Virus record (IMG/VR): IMGVR_UViG_3300032278_000032
Span: 1 to 39,452 of that record
Length of the DNA: 39,452 bases
DNA from: a virus
Strand: one strand, 5' to 3'
Every line of letters starts with the position of its first letter. The first letter of the stretch is position 1. Positions 1-8,129 of this stretch are shown in pieces. Position numbers and translations under genes: made by a program. The notes beneath the pieces are model-generated. The model worked only from the letters and a program-made list of their open reading frames with translations, was not told the origin of the DNA and did not search any database.

Positions 1-127
1 CCGAGTTTCTGGCCTTTATGGCCTCGCATCGGGTGATCCTGGTCAGCGGTTCCGAGTATGACAAAATGGAGGCCCAACTGGGGGCGGATCTGTGCCGACA
101 GGCCACGGCTGTCTTTCCCTGCCAGGC
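1..127. repeat. Terminal direct repeat, left copy
   Basis: Identical to 39326-39452 over all 127 bases. The joined ends restore one uninterrupted PMM-like reading frame. A length of exactly 127 fits the overlap left by a k=127 de Bruijn assembler on a circular contig better than a biological terminal repeat. Confidence 0.95.
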
Positions 128-641
128 CAGCCAGGCCTACGCCGACGGCCAGCAGGCCTTTAGCCACAAAACAGACTGGCCGCACGGCCTACTGTCCACC
201 CTGGCCACGCTGATCCAGGCCAGCGAATGGCCCTGTAAGTTCGGCGACCATATTCAAGACAGGGGCGCCCTGATCAACTGCTCTGTGCCTGGCCGTCTAT
301 GCTTGCCAGAGGTGAGAAAATATTATACCGCTTGGGACTTGAAACGAAGCGAGCGCCTCCAGATGGCGGCCCAGATCAACGAGCTGTTCCCAGAGCTAGA
401 TTGCACTATCGGCGGCCAGATCTCGGTGGACATTACCCGTCAGGGCGACGGTAAACACAAGCTACTAGACCATATCGAGAACGGGGGCCCAGTGGTGTTT
501 TTCGGTGACAGATGCCAGCAGGGCGGCAACGATTACAGCCTAGCCCAGGCGGTGCAGAAGCTACCGCAGGGCCTAGTTCATCAGGTGGATGATTGGCAGG
601 ACACGGCTCGGCTGTTGAAAGGGGTGTCGAACGGTGCCTAA
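1..641 (+). CDS. Phosphomannomutase-like HAD enzyme, C-terminal part (gene continues from 39244)
   Basis: This is the 3' part of a gene that starts at 39244 and crosses the ends of the circular record; the first whole codon here begins at base 3. The joined protein is 240 residues, about the length of eukaryotic-type phosphomannomutases (PMM, HAD superfamily type IIB). In full-protein numbering it shows the nucleophile motif DMDGT (D10, D12), a SGSEYDK segment near 43-49, IGGQIS at 164-169 and FFGDR..GGND at about 194-205. These match the PMM pattern of GGQIS followed by FFGDK..GGND. PMMs interconvert mannose-6-phosphate and mannose-1-phosphate in the cytoplasm. Mutase activity is inferred; a plain sugar phosphatase is possible. 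It lies between portal and minor head genes and ends in an 8-bp overlap with the next start (GTGCCTAA). Confidence 0.8.
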   Translation, partial: EFLAFMASHRVILVSGSEYDKMEAQLGADLCRQATAVFPCQASQAYADGQQAFSHKTDWPHGLLSTLATLIQASEWPCKFGDHIQDRGALINCSVPGRLCLPEVRKYYTAWDLKRSERLQMAAQINELFPELDCTIGGQISVDITRQGDGKHKLLDHIENGGPVVFFGDRCQQGGNDYSLAQAVQKLPQGLVHQVDDWQDTARLLKGVSNGA

Positions 642-2214
642 CGCGTACCAGCAGTCTATCCTCAGCCTCCGTTATGCGCCGTTGAAACGAACGGCCGAAA
701 CCGAGGAGCGGATACTGACCGCCCTGGAGACAGCCTCCGACCAACTGAAACGGCTGATCGGCAACACCGAAAGCCCGCTTTCCAAGAAGCACTACAACCA
801 GCGCCGGCTGCAAGTGGCGGCCCTCATGAAACAGGTAGCCATCGGCTTGAAGAAAGACATCAGCGATCAGGTGCAGGCCATCGCCGACGAAGTCTCCTCA
901 ATTATGCAGGATGATACCAACCAGCTGCTGGCCGATAACTTGAGGGCCGACGTGGTGGCCGACTTCACCCAGGTACCGCGTGACGTGCTGAACTGGGTGG
1001 CTGATCGTGGTGATGTGCAAGGGCTGAAGGTTAGCGCTAACATCTGGGCTGATTATCAGATCAACGAAATCGAAACCGTGCTGCTGGCCGGCGTGGCCCG
1101 TGGCGAATCGGCCCGCAACTTGAGCCTCAAGCTGGAGCAGTTCGTCCTGGGCGGCGGCCAGGGCATGGGCGACTCGGTTCGTTCCAAAGCCATGCGGTTG
1201 GCGCGGACAGAGATCAATAACAGTTATTGGGAGGCGCGGCGTATGTCGTCCGAGCTGTCGCCAGTGGTGGAAGGCATTAAATGGGAGCTATCAGCTCGAC
1301 ATCCAGAATGGGACGTTTGCGACTACCTGTCAAAACAGGATCTATATGGGCTCGGGCCTGGTGTTTATCCGCCGGAGCTGCTACCGCCTAAACCGCACCC
1401 GAATTGCCTCTGCTACAGTATCGACATCCTTCGCGACGTTGAGGCCTGGGATCAGCCAAGAGACGTGCCAGGGCTACAGGAGCAGCCTTCTGACGTGCCG
1501 CTAGGGCGTCGGGCCAATGGTTTTACAGAGAACTACATTAAACGGCAGCACGATCTTTTTGTGCAGTCTGTGACCGATACCGAAACGGCCTATAGGTTAA
1601 GCCCCAGACCGGAACCATTGTTATCCTCCGCCGCCGTAGATGTTCCGGCGGTGCTATCAGAGGCTAAACGCTTTGAGATTGGGAAAAGTTTAAGCGGCGA
1701 GGACCGCGAGAAGGTTCTGGCTTCACTTAAAGACCGTTATCTCGAGGAGGGAATAGAAAAGGACGTCAAAGGATACAACGAAGACGGCGACCCGATTATT
1801 GGGTACCCGTACACACCGGAAGCCTTTATAACTTCAGACATAACAGGTAGCAAACTGCGTTACTATATCACTCTCCCGGATGGCCGCAAAGCACACCCCA
1901 CCGAACTGTTCCCGACTATGACAGATTTAGATGTTGTTAAGAGATTTGAGGAAGCCGAGCAGGAAAGAAAGCAGGCGGCGGAGTGGGAGGCAAACAAGAT
2001 GCGGCGCGTCTCCTATGCGGAGGATTTGAGCAAAGCCAAAGTTGAAGCTAATCAGAAATATCGGGAAGTGGGCCGTAAGGTCCCGGGTTCTTACCTGGCA
2101 AAAAATGCAAAAGGAAACGTCGTCCGAGTTGATGGGAAACACGAGGAGGACGAGCTTTTCTATCGACGAATGGGTTTCAGGCCTATAACGAAACCGACAA
2201 AATCATTGATTTAA
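634..2214 (+). CDS. Mu F/SPP1 gp7-like minor head protein with extra C-terminal domain
   Basis: The protein is 526 residues. The GTG start overlaps the upstream gene by 8 bp. Residues 1 to about 265 fit the phage Mu F-like minor head family: ARTEIN near 190, then W..SARHPEWDVCD, and a closing HPNCLCY near 255-261. This pattern of conserved D, H and C residues is typical of the family. Such proteins sit at the portal vertex and in some phages are ejected with DNA. The remaining ~260 residues are not a family hallmark. They are charged, coiled in part (around 430-480), and their DNA is visibly less GC-rich than the N-terminal half. Family members often carry variable, sometimes toxin- or enzyme-like C-terminal domains. 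I do not recognise this one. Confidence 0.8.
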   Translation: MPNAYQQSILSLRYAPLKRTAETEERILTALETASDQLKRLIGNTESPLSKKHYNQRRLQVAALMKQVAIGLKKDISDQVQAIADEVSSIMQDDTNQLLADNLRADVVADFTQVPRDVLNWVADRGDVQGLKVSANIWADYQINEIETVLLAGVARGESARNLSLKLEQFVLGGGQGMGDSVRSKAMRLARTEINNSYWEARRMSSELSPVVEGIKWELSARHPEWDVCDYLSKQDLYGLGPGVYPPELLPPKPHPNCLCYSIDILRDVEAWDQPRDVPGLQEQPSDVPLGRRANGFTENYIKRQHDLFVQSVTDTETAYRLSPRPEPLLSSAAVDVPAVLSEAKRFEIGKSLSGEDREKVLASLKDRYLEEGIEKDVKGYNEDGDPIIGYPYTPEAFITSDITGSKLRYYITLPDGRKAHPTELFPTMTDLDVVKRFEEAEQERKQAAEWEANKMRRVSYAEDLSKAKVEANQKYREVGRKVPGSYLAKNAKGNVVRVDGKHEEDELFYRRMGFRPITKPTKSLI

Positions 2215-2220
2215 CAGTCC

Positions 2221-2240
2221 GACGGGACACAAAACACGGC
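2221..2240. repeat. 20-bp direct repeat, copy 1
   Basis: GACGGGACACAAAACACGGC occurs here, just after the minor head stop codon, and again perfectly at 2303-2322 within the scaffold gene. A related AAAACACGGC lies near 2286-2295. Confidence 0.9.
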
Positions 2241-2254
2241 AGAGGACACCTATA

Positions 2255-3025
2255 ATGGTTGAGAATCTTAATTCTGACGAGAATCAAAACACGGCCACGT
2301 CTGACGGGACACAAAACACGGCTCCTGATTTCACGCCAGAACAGCAGAGCTACCTTGAAAAGTCTTTGATACCTGGGCTCCGCGCCCGTTTCAGCACACA
2401 GCAAAGCCAGATCACTAACCAAGACAAAACCGAACTGGAAACTTTGCGAGCTGCTGAGCGGCAACGAGGCGAGGCGGAGAAGCAAGCAGAGGAGAAAGCG
2501 CTGGCGGATAAGGGACAGTATGAGGAATTAGTCAAAACCAAAGACGACCAACTCGAAGAGTGGCGGCTGAAGTTTCAGTCGCTCAACGAGCGCATGGAGT
2601 CCGAGCAGCAGGCCCGTCTGATCGAAGCCGCTGTCTCCCAGGCCCTGGCCACCTCTAACATTCTGCCAGAGATGCAGGCGCCGGCCCGTCAGCTATTCCG
2701 CACCGGTTTAGAACTGGACGGCCAAACCTATCATCTGGGCGTGGTGGAGGGGGAGGCGGTAATGGTAGACAGTGGCGGCAACCGCGTCATCACCGCCAGC
2801 GGTGAGCACCTAACGCTGGAGATGACGATGGACCTGTTCGGCCAGCAATATCCGGCCTTTATCAGGCCGACCACTGTCGGCGGCTCTGGGGCTATCGGCT
2901 CCAGCCTGGCCAGTAAACCCTCGGTCAACGAGGCTTATAAAAAGGCCCATGAGAAGGCCAGCCAGACAGGGAAACAGGCCGACCTGCGGGAAGCTATGCG
3001 CTTGAGGAAACAGGTCAACCCATAA
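2255..3025 (+). CDS. Putative capsid scaffolding protein
   Basis: The product is 256 residues, acidic at the N-terminus, with a long charged coiled-coil from roughly residue 45 to 125 that is rich in E, K, Q and R. A more compact region follows (about 125-215), and the end is basic (KKAHEKASQTGK..). This organisation and its place directly before the capsid gene are typical of siphovirus scaffolds, which guide procapsid assembly and are then lost. Recognition is by composition and position, not by a signature motif. The start codon follows GAGG at a rather long spacing, and ATG is part of TATAATGG. A 20-bp repeat covers codons 17-23. Confidence 0.65.
   Translation: MVENLNSDENQNTATSDGTQNTAPDFTPEQQSYLEKSLIPGLRARFSTQQSQITNQDKTELETLRAAERQRGEAEKQAEEKALADKGQYEELVKTKDDQLEEWRLKFQSLNERMESEQQARLIEAAVSQALATSNILPEMQAPARQLFRTGLELDGQTYHLGVVEGEAVMVDSGGNRVITASGEHLTLEMTMDLFGQQYPAFIRPTTVGGSGAIGSSLASKPSVNEAYKKAHEKASQTGKQADLREAMRLRKQVNP
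2303..2322. repeat. 20-bp direct repeat, copy 2
   Basis: Perfect second copy of the repeat at 2221-2240, 82 bp downstream and inside the 5' end of the scaffold gene, where it encodes part of the polar N-terminal segment. Confidence 0.9.
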
Positions 3026-3034
3026 GGAACTATC

Positions 3035-4174
3035 ATGGCATTTTCTGGAAAAGCAACATATGACAACACCCCATTGATCGCCGAGGACGTGGCCGATGTC
3101 GTCTCGATGATCTCACCTTTTGAAACCTTTTTACTGGACTATCTGGGCGACGCGGCCGCGCCAGCCACTTCCACCCTGCACGAATGGGTCGAGGATCAGC
3201 TCAGCCCGTCTACCATGATCAACTCGACCTTTATCAACTCGGCCACGGCTGACAGTGCCTTTCAAATCAACGGCACTGGCAACAAAATACAAGTTGGCGA
3301 CCTGCTACGCATCACCGGCAACAACTCGCTTAGTTATGAGGAGATCTTGCAGGTGACGGTGGTAACTGGAGCCGATAGTATTACAGTTAGCCGAGGATTT
3401 GGCGGGGTTGGGCCCTCCTCCCTGGCACCAGGCGGCAGTATTGAACTGATCGCCAACGCCACCCTGGAAGGGGCCGACGTGACCGGCGATCTGTCGCAAA
3501 ACAGATCACGCCAGTATAACTTCGTCCAGCTCTACCAAAAGCCGGTCAACATCTCCGACACACAGCGAGCAGTCGACCTGCTGGGCGGCGTGGGCGACGA
3601 GTACAGCTATCAGGTAACACAGCGCACCCGCGAGATCGTGCGAGATCTGGAGAAAAACACCATCTTGGGTGTGGCCTCTGGCAACTCCTACGGTTCGGCC
3701 TCGGCTTACAGGACCACCAAAGGCCTGTGGCGCTCGATTCCGGCTGGTACTACCAAAAGCGCGGCCTCCTTCTCGGAGTCCTTCCTGGTCAACGAGGTGA
3801 TCCGCTCAGCTTGGGATAACGGGGCCACCGATCTGGACGCTATCGTGGCCGATGGCAACCTGAAACGGTCGCTAGACGAGCTGGCTGATAGCCGCATCCG
3901 TACTACCCAGGACGAAGAAACCTACCGCACAGAGATCAATGTCTTCGAAAGCAGTTTCGGGCGACAACAGATCCTGCCAGCTAACCGCTGGATGCCGGTC
4001 AATTCGCTGATCGTCTTCGGTTCTGACCGCGTCAACGTGGTCAACCTGCAAGGGCGATCATTTCAAAACGTTCCGCTGTCCCGAGTTGGGCACGCAGAAC
4101 GAACCATGATCACTGGCGAGTATACGCTAGAGGTCAAAAATGTAACGGGGCACGCCAAAGCCTATTTAACTTAG
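3035..4174 (+). CDS. Major capsid protein, SU10/DUF5309-like
   Basis: The 379-residue protein begins MAFSGKATYDNTPLIAEDVADVV, a beginning typical of DUF5309 / SU10-type major capsid proteins with the HK97 fold. Around residues 75-135 an inserted beta-rich stretch (GDLLRITG...EEILQVTVV...ITVSRGFGG) resembles the small inserted domain common in this family. The central part (RTREIVRDLEKNTILG) fits the long spine helix. Gene position after a scaffold and a good TAAGGA ribosome site support the call. It should be the most abundant virion protein. The fusion enzyme that follows 6 bp later is unusual and could act on it. Confidence 0.8.
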   Translation: MAFSGKATYDNTPLIAEDVADVVSMISPFETFLLDYLGDAAAPATSTLHEWVEDQLSPSTMINSTFINSATADSAFQINGTGNKIQVGDLLRITGNNSLSYEEILQVTVVTGADSITVSRGFGGVGPSSLAPGGSIELIANATLEGADVTGDLSQNRSRQYNFVQLYQKPVNISDTQRAVDLLGGVGDEYSYQVTQRTREIVRDLEKNTILGVASGNSYGSASAYRTTKGLWRSIPAGTTKSAASFSESFLVNEVIRSAWDNGATDLDAIVADGNLKRSLDELADSRIRTTQDEETYRTEINVFESSFGRQQILPANRWMPVNSLIVFGSDRVNVVNLQGRSFQNVPLSRVGHAERTMITGEYTLEVKNVTGHAKAYLT

Positions 4175-4180
4175 GGGATT

Positions 4181-7048
4181 ATGAGATATAGTATTGCTTT
4201 CTATTGCCAATCGGTACCGTTTGATCAGTCAACCATTAAGCTGGAAACCTCGCTGGGCGGATCGGAATCAGCCCTGATAATGATGGCGCGGCAACTGTCG
4301 CAAAACGGCCATGACGTCAGCGTTTACACCAAGATCCCGCAACAGGAGGACCGCATCAACGACGACTATGGCATCCGCTGGATGGACGTGTCCGAGTTGA
4401 TGGAGAGCCAGATGATGCTGGATTTCGATATATTTATCAGCCAGCGTTTCAGCAACATCTTTCAGTATCCGGTCCAGGCCAGATACAAGGTGTTATGGGT
4501 GGAGGACATCCTCAGCCAGGCCAAGCCCATGATGGGCGATCTGTGGCAGGTGGATGAGATCTTTTATGTCTCCGATTGGCAGCGACAGCAATACGAACAT
4601 TTCCTCGATGACCAGGCCCAGCGGCTGGGTTGGGTGACAAAAAATGTCATCGACCCGGCCCTGATGCCTGATCTGGATACCATCCAGAAAATACCGAACC
4701 GACTGATTCATGTCTCGCGCCCAGAACGAGGGCTAAAACCGCTACTCGAAATCTTTGCCCGTATGAGGGCCGACCAGCCGGAGCTGGAGCTGTATGTCTC
4801 CCGCTACCACTCCATGTATGAGGCCAACCCGCAAGTGGCCCAAGTGATAGACTGGGCGGATAAAGCGGTGGCTGAGGCTGACGGGGTGCACTTTTTGGGC
4901 GAACTGAACAAGGCCGAGCTCTACCAGGAGATAGCCCAGGCCCAACTGATGCTCTATCCTGGCGTCTGGGACTTCGCCGAAACCTCCTGCATCGCCGCCA
5001 TCGAAACCCAGGCCCTGGGCACGCCGCTGGTCTGCACCAACATCGGCGCCTTGAAAGAGACGGTTTCCGGTGGGGCTCTGATCGAGGGCAACGCCGAGAG
5101 GCCAGAATACCAGGAGCGCTTTATTGCCGCTACCAAGCACCTGCTAACCGATCCCAGCGCTTACAAGTCGGCCCAACTTTTAGGCCAGGGCTGGGCCCAC
5201 GAGTACGAGGCCCAAGTGGTAGCCGCTGAGTGGGAGCAACACTTTGACCACTATTTCGAGCAACGATACCAGGACAACCAGGCGGCGGTGATTCAAAACC
5301 TGATCGACCACGACGATTTCCAAGCGGCCCGTATCGCCGATCCCGAGGTGGAGCTGCCAGCCGAAAACGAGAGCGGGGAGGCCTACGCTACCCACTCGGT
5401 GGACCCAGAGCTGGAGTTTTGCACTCAGCGCCATCTGGAGATGTCCAGCTTGATACAGCAGCATTACCAACAGCTAGACAGTAAAAACTATCGGGTGCTA
5501 GATTTGAGCTGCGGTAACGGCACCCTGGCCAGCCTGGTGGCCTCCCAGCTGCCCGAAGCCCAGGTAGAGGGCACCGACTACAGCTCGGAACTGGTGCGCA
5601 TCGCTACCGATTTCGCCCAGAAGAAAGGCTTTGATAATATCACTTTTGAGCAGGCCGATAGCATCGAATGGAGTCGGCAGGAGCTCAGCCAAAAGTACGA
5701 CGCCATCATCTGCGGCGAGTTCTTAGAACACCTTTGGGAAGCCGAAGCGGTGGAGCTGATCAACGCTATCAGCGACAGCTTGAAAGCGGACGGCCTGGCC
5801 ATTTGGTCGGTGCCTTTTGGCCCTATGCACCAGCACCTTTTGCCCTCCATGATCGAGATGCGCGGGCACAAGATCGAGTGGGGGCCGCAGGTTATCCGCT
5901 CAGTTTTTGGCCAGAAAGATCGTTTCGACTTTCGTTGTCTGCGAATGGCCGACACCCCACGCGGCAACCGGACCGGCCACTACATTATCAGCCACGGCCA
6001 GGGGCCGACTGGCCTGATCGACTGGGATAAAAAGATCCAAACTAGACGCCCAGCTCAACGCCTATCGGTGGCCATTATCACCCGCAACAACGACACCGAC
6101 TTGGCCAAATGCCTGAACTCGGTGCAATGGGTGGCTGATCAGATCGTGGTGGTGGATAACGGCTCGCAGGACAACACCTTGCAGATCGCCGAGTCTTACG
6201 GGGCCGAGATCTACCATTCGGACGCTGTTTGGCCGGTGGCGCTGGAGAACGGCGTGCACACGCCGCCCGGTTCTTTTGCCTGGCTGCGCAATCAATCGCT
6301 GGAGAAATGCAACGGCGACTGGGTGTTGTGGATCGACAGCGACGAGGAGCTGAAACAAGCGCAACTGTTACATGCTTATCTGGCCTCGACGATTTACGAC
6401 GGGTTTGTGGTGCGCCAGCATCATCTGGTATTAGATGCCAAAGGGGCCAAAGATCACGACAAACCAGTGCGCCTGTTCCGTAACCACGGAGAGTTTGAGT
6501 TTTACGGTTGCATACACGAACACGCCCAACCCAGCATCAACCAACCCATCGAGCCGGCCCTGGAGCTACCGGACACCTGTATTGCCCATTATGGTTATAC
6601 AATGGAGGCCGACCGTCAAGCTAAATGCAAGGATCGCAACCTGCAACTGCTGGCCCTGGATCGCAAGCTATTTCCGGAGCGACGTCTGGGCCTGCTACTG
6701 CTGCAGCGCGACTATCTCAATATCTTGAAATGGGACGCCCAGGAGTACAAGGGCCTAACTGATAACGGCCAACGGGCGGCCAACTCGATCTATGAAATCT
6801 TCGAGCAGGAGTTTAGCGACCCTAAAGACAGATACTATTCGCTGTCGATGGACATTTTACAGGAGATGATGAGCATCACCCAGCAGGGCATGAGTTACGA
6901 CATCATCGTCCAGCCCAACCCAGAGGGCGGCCAGCTTCGCTTTAACCAGCCGGCCCAGTTGGAGAATTACGTCTTCAAACAGGCCACCAACCTAGTGGCC
7001 GCATCCTTCGCCGAGTCCTCCGACTTGGTGCACTTTGAGGGGTTATAA
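4181..7048 (+). CDS. Trifunctional glycosyltransferase (GT4-like)-methyltransferase-glycosyltransferase (GT2-like)
   Basis: This 955-residue protein joins three enzyme-like domains. Residues 1 to about 350 look like a GT-B glycosyltransferase of the GT4 type: GGSESALIMMARQL near 25, and WDFAETSCIAAIETQALG around 263-280 with the paired glutamates of that family. Residues ~410-600 form a class I SAM methyltransferase with VLDLSCGNGT at about 437 and CGEFLEHL near 510. Residues ~625-800 form a GT2/GT-A domain with SVAIITRNND, IVVVDNGSQDN and a metal-binding DSD at 719-721. The last ~120 residues are unassigned. The product is expected to build or extend a glycan and methylate it in the host cytoplasm. 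It starts 6 bp after the capsid gene, so a virion protein is a natural acceptor, but nucleotide sugar, lipid or DNA-linked acceptors cannot be excluded. Confidence 0.85.
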   Translation: MRYSIAFYCQSVPFDQSTIKLETSLGGSESALIMMARQLSQNGHDVSVYTKIPQQEDRINDDYGIRWMDVSELMESQMMLDFDIFISQRFSNIFQYPVQARYKVLWVEDILSQAKPMMGDLWQVDEIFYVSDWQRQQYEHFLDDQAQRLGWVTKNVIDPALMPDLDTIQKIPNRLIHVSRPERGLKPLLEIFARMRADQPELELYVSRYHSMYEANPQVAQVIDWADKAVAEADGVHFLGELNKAELYQEIAQAQLMLYPGVWDFAETSCIAAIETQALGTPLVCTNIGALKETVSGGALIEGNAERPEYQERFIAATKHLLTDPSAYKSAQLLGQGWAHEYEAQVVAAEWEQHFDHYFEQRYQDNQAAVIQNLIDHDDFQAARIADPEVELPAENESGEAYATHSVDPELEFCTQRHLEMSSLIQQHYQQLDSKNYRVLDLSCGNGTLASLVASQLPEAQVEGTDYSSELVRIATDFAQKKGFDNITFEQADSIEWSRQELSQKYDAIICGEFLEHLWEAEAVELINAISDSLKADGLAIWSVPFGPMHQHLLPSMIEMRGHKIEWGPQVIRSVFGQKDRFDFRCLRMADTPRGNRTGHYIISHGQGPTGLIDWDKKIQTRRPAQRLSVAIITRNNDTDLAKCLNSVQWVADQIVVVDNGSQDNTLQIAESYGAEIYHSDAVWPVALENGVHTPPGSFAWLRNQSLEKCNGDWVLWIDSDEELKQAQLLHAYLASTIYDGFVVRQHHLVLDAKGAKDHDKPVRLFRNHGEFEFYGCIHEHAQPSINQPIEPALELPDTCIAHYGYTMEADRQAKCKDRNLQLLALDRKLFPERRLGLLLLQRDYLNILKWDAQEYKGLTDNGQRAANSIYEIFEQEFSDPKDRYYSLSMDILQEMMSITQQGMSYDIIVQPNPEGGQLRFNQPAQLENYVFKQATNLVAASFAESSDLVHFEGL

Positions 7049-7051
7049 ATC

Positions 7052-7648
7052 ATGGCAGTTCGTTCGAGCATGGCCGACCTGATCACCCATACCAAGCGAC
7101 TGGCTGGCCAAACTGCGGCCAGCTCGCCCTGGACGGAGCAACAGATCCAGGATCAACTGGATCAGAATCGCACCCACTTTGACTATGTTTTACTGGATCG
7201 GGACAGCGACTATCGCCACTTCTGGAGCCGGGCCTGGAGCGGTACGCCGGAGAGCCTGTATCGGCGTCCAGTTTCGCCTCAGCCCATCAGCATCCCCGAC
7301 TTTAGTCTGTTTACCCGTTGTGGGTTCTACGAAACCGACTACAGCCTGCGCAGCGGCCGCACCGAGGACGACACCAGTTACACGGCCGACGATGCCAACC
7401 TCAACGATGGCACCTTCATTTTCAGCACCGCGCCCTCGGTGGAGCTCTATTTCGCCGGCAAAGGCTATAACGTCTACCAGGCGGCGGCTGATCTGATGTT
7501 GGAGACGCCCGACTTTGGACGCTTGGCCCTACAGTCTGAGGGGCGCGGTTCCCTGAGTCAAACCTATGCTTGGAAAGAAAAGGTCCAGGAATACAGCAAA
7601 CGCGGGCGTCAACTCAACAAACGCATCCCGCGATTATTACGAGCCTAA
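7052..7648 (+). CDS. Putative head-tail connector (adaptor-like) protein
   Basis: The 198-residue soluble protein is encoded first in a run of short genes (7052-9305) that fill the place of connector, stopper, neck and tail-completion genes. The N-terminal half is helical and polar (LITHTKRLAGQ.., WTEQQIQDQLDQNRTHF), as in head-tail adaptors that dock on the portal. A beta-rich middle and a helical end rich in K and R follow. I see no diagnostic motif, so the function rests on position and size. The start codon is 4 bp after the fusion glycosyltransferase stop, which suggests cotranslation. Confidence 0.5.
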   Translation: MAVRSSMADLITHTKRLAGQTAASSPWTEQQIQDQLDQNRTHFDYVLLDRDSDYRHFWSRAWSGTPESLYRRPVSPQPISIPDFSLFTRCGFYETDYSLRSGRTEDDTSYTADDANLNDGTFIFSTAPSVELYFAGKGYNVYQAAADLMLETPDFGRLALQSEGRGSLSQTYAWKEKVQEYSKRGRQLNKRIPRLLRA

Positions 7649-7662
7649 ACAAGGAGGCCCAG

Positions 7663-7797
7663 ATGAAAAAACTAATTAATGCCATCGCCCAAGCGGTGGT
7701 GGAGCGTATCCTCAGCGAGGAGCAGGTGGATCAGTTTGTGGATCGTATTGTGGATCTGTTGATCGAACGACTGCAAAACGAGTTTGGTGATTCGTGA
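7663..7797 (+). CDS. Small helical protein of unknown function
   Basis: A 44-residue product starts at ATG 7663, behind a strong AAGGAGG at the right spacing; an upstream in-frame extension lacks such a site. It is a single amphipathic helix by pattern (IAQAVVERILSEEQVDQFVDRIVDLLIERLQNEF). Its stop overlaps the next start (GTGA). It is not recognised; size and position fit a small assembly factor for connector proteins. Confidence 0.6.
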   Translation: MKKLINAIAQAVVERILSEEQVDQFVDRIVDLLIERLQNEFGDS

Positions 7798-8129
7798 ACA
7801 TCTATATTCCAGCCTCTGATATTTCCACAGTCAGCATTCGGCAGGAGGTTAGCGGCCAAGATGCTAGCTTCAACTACACAACCTCGACGACCACGCTGGC
7901 CAGCAATGCCGAAACGGATATTCAACCGTTGACGGCTCGGCTGGTAGAGGATCAGAGCGGCGGTTCTTATCGGATCACTCACAAGATGTTTAGCCAGGTT
8001 TATAGCAACGTGGTTTCGCTGCTGCCTTCCAGCGTGATACGGGTGGTGGATGCGGACCGCACCTATCAACTGCGCGGGGTTAAAGACTACGATTCGCACA
8101 TGGAGAGCGATCTGGAGGAGCTGACTTGA
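7794..8129 (+). CDS. Putative head completion/stopper protein
   Basis: The 111-residue, beta-rich protein starts at GTG overlapping the previous stop and ends overlapping the next start (TTGA), so translation is coupled on both sides. Content and position match head closure proteins of the SPP1 gp16/HK97 type, but no signature residues are visible. The product has an acidic end (ESDLEELT) and no signal or membrane segment. Confidence 0.45.
   Translation: MNIYIPASDISTVSIRQEVSGQDASFNYTTSTTTLASNAETDIQPLTARLVEDQSGGSYRITHKMFSQVYSNVVSLLPSSVIRVVDADRTYQLRGVKDYDSHMESDLEELT

Noticed and set aside
1-127. Biological direct terminal repeat of a T7-like phage
   Set aside because: A length equal to a common assembler k-mer and a gene running through the repeat make an assembly overlap the simpler explanation.
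18-641. A 207-residue protein starting at ATG 18
   Set aside because: The true start is 39244 across the ends of the record; the short form would lack the catalytic DMDGT motif.
433-813. Minus-strand open frame
   Set aside because: It lies opposite the PMM-like and minor head genes, has no ribosome site, and its peptide looks like low-complexity antisense translation.
2251-2256. TATAAT overlapping the scaffold start as a promoter
   Set aside because: There is no TGn or -35 match, and a start would fall inside the gene; the genes are already cotranscribed.
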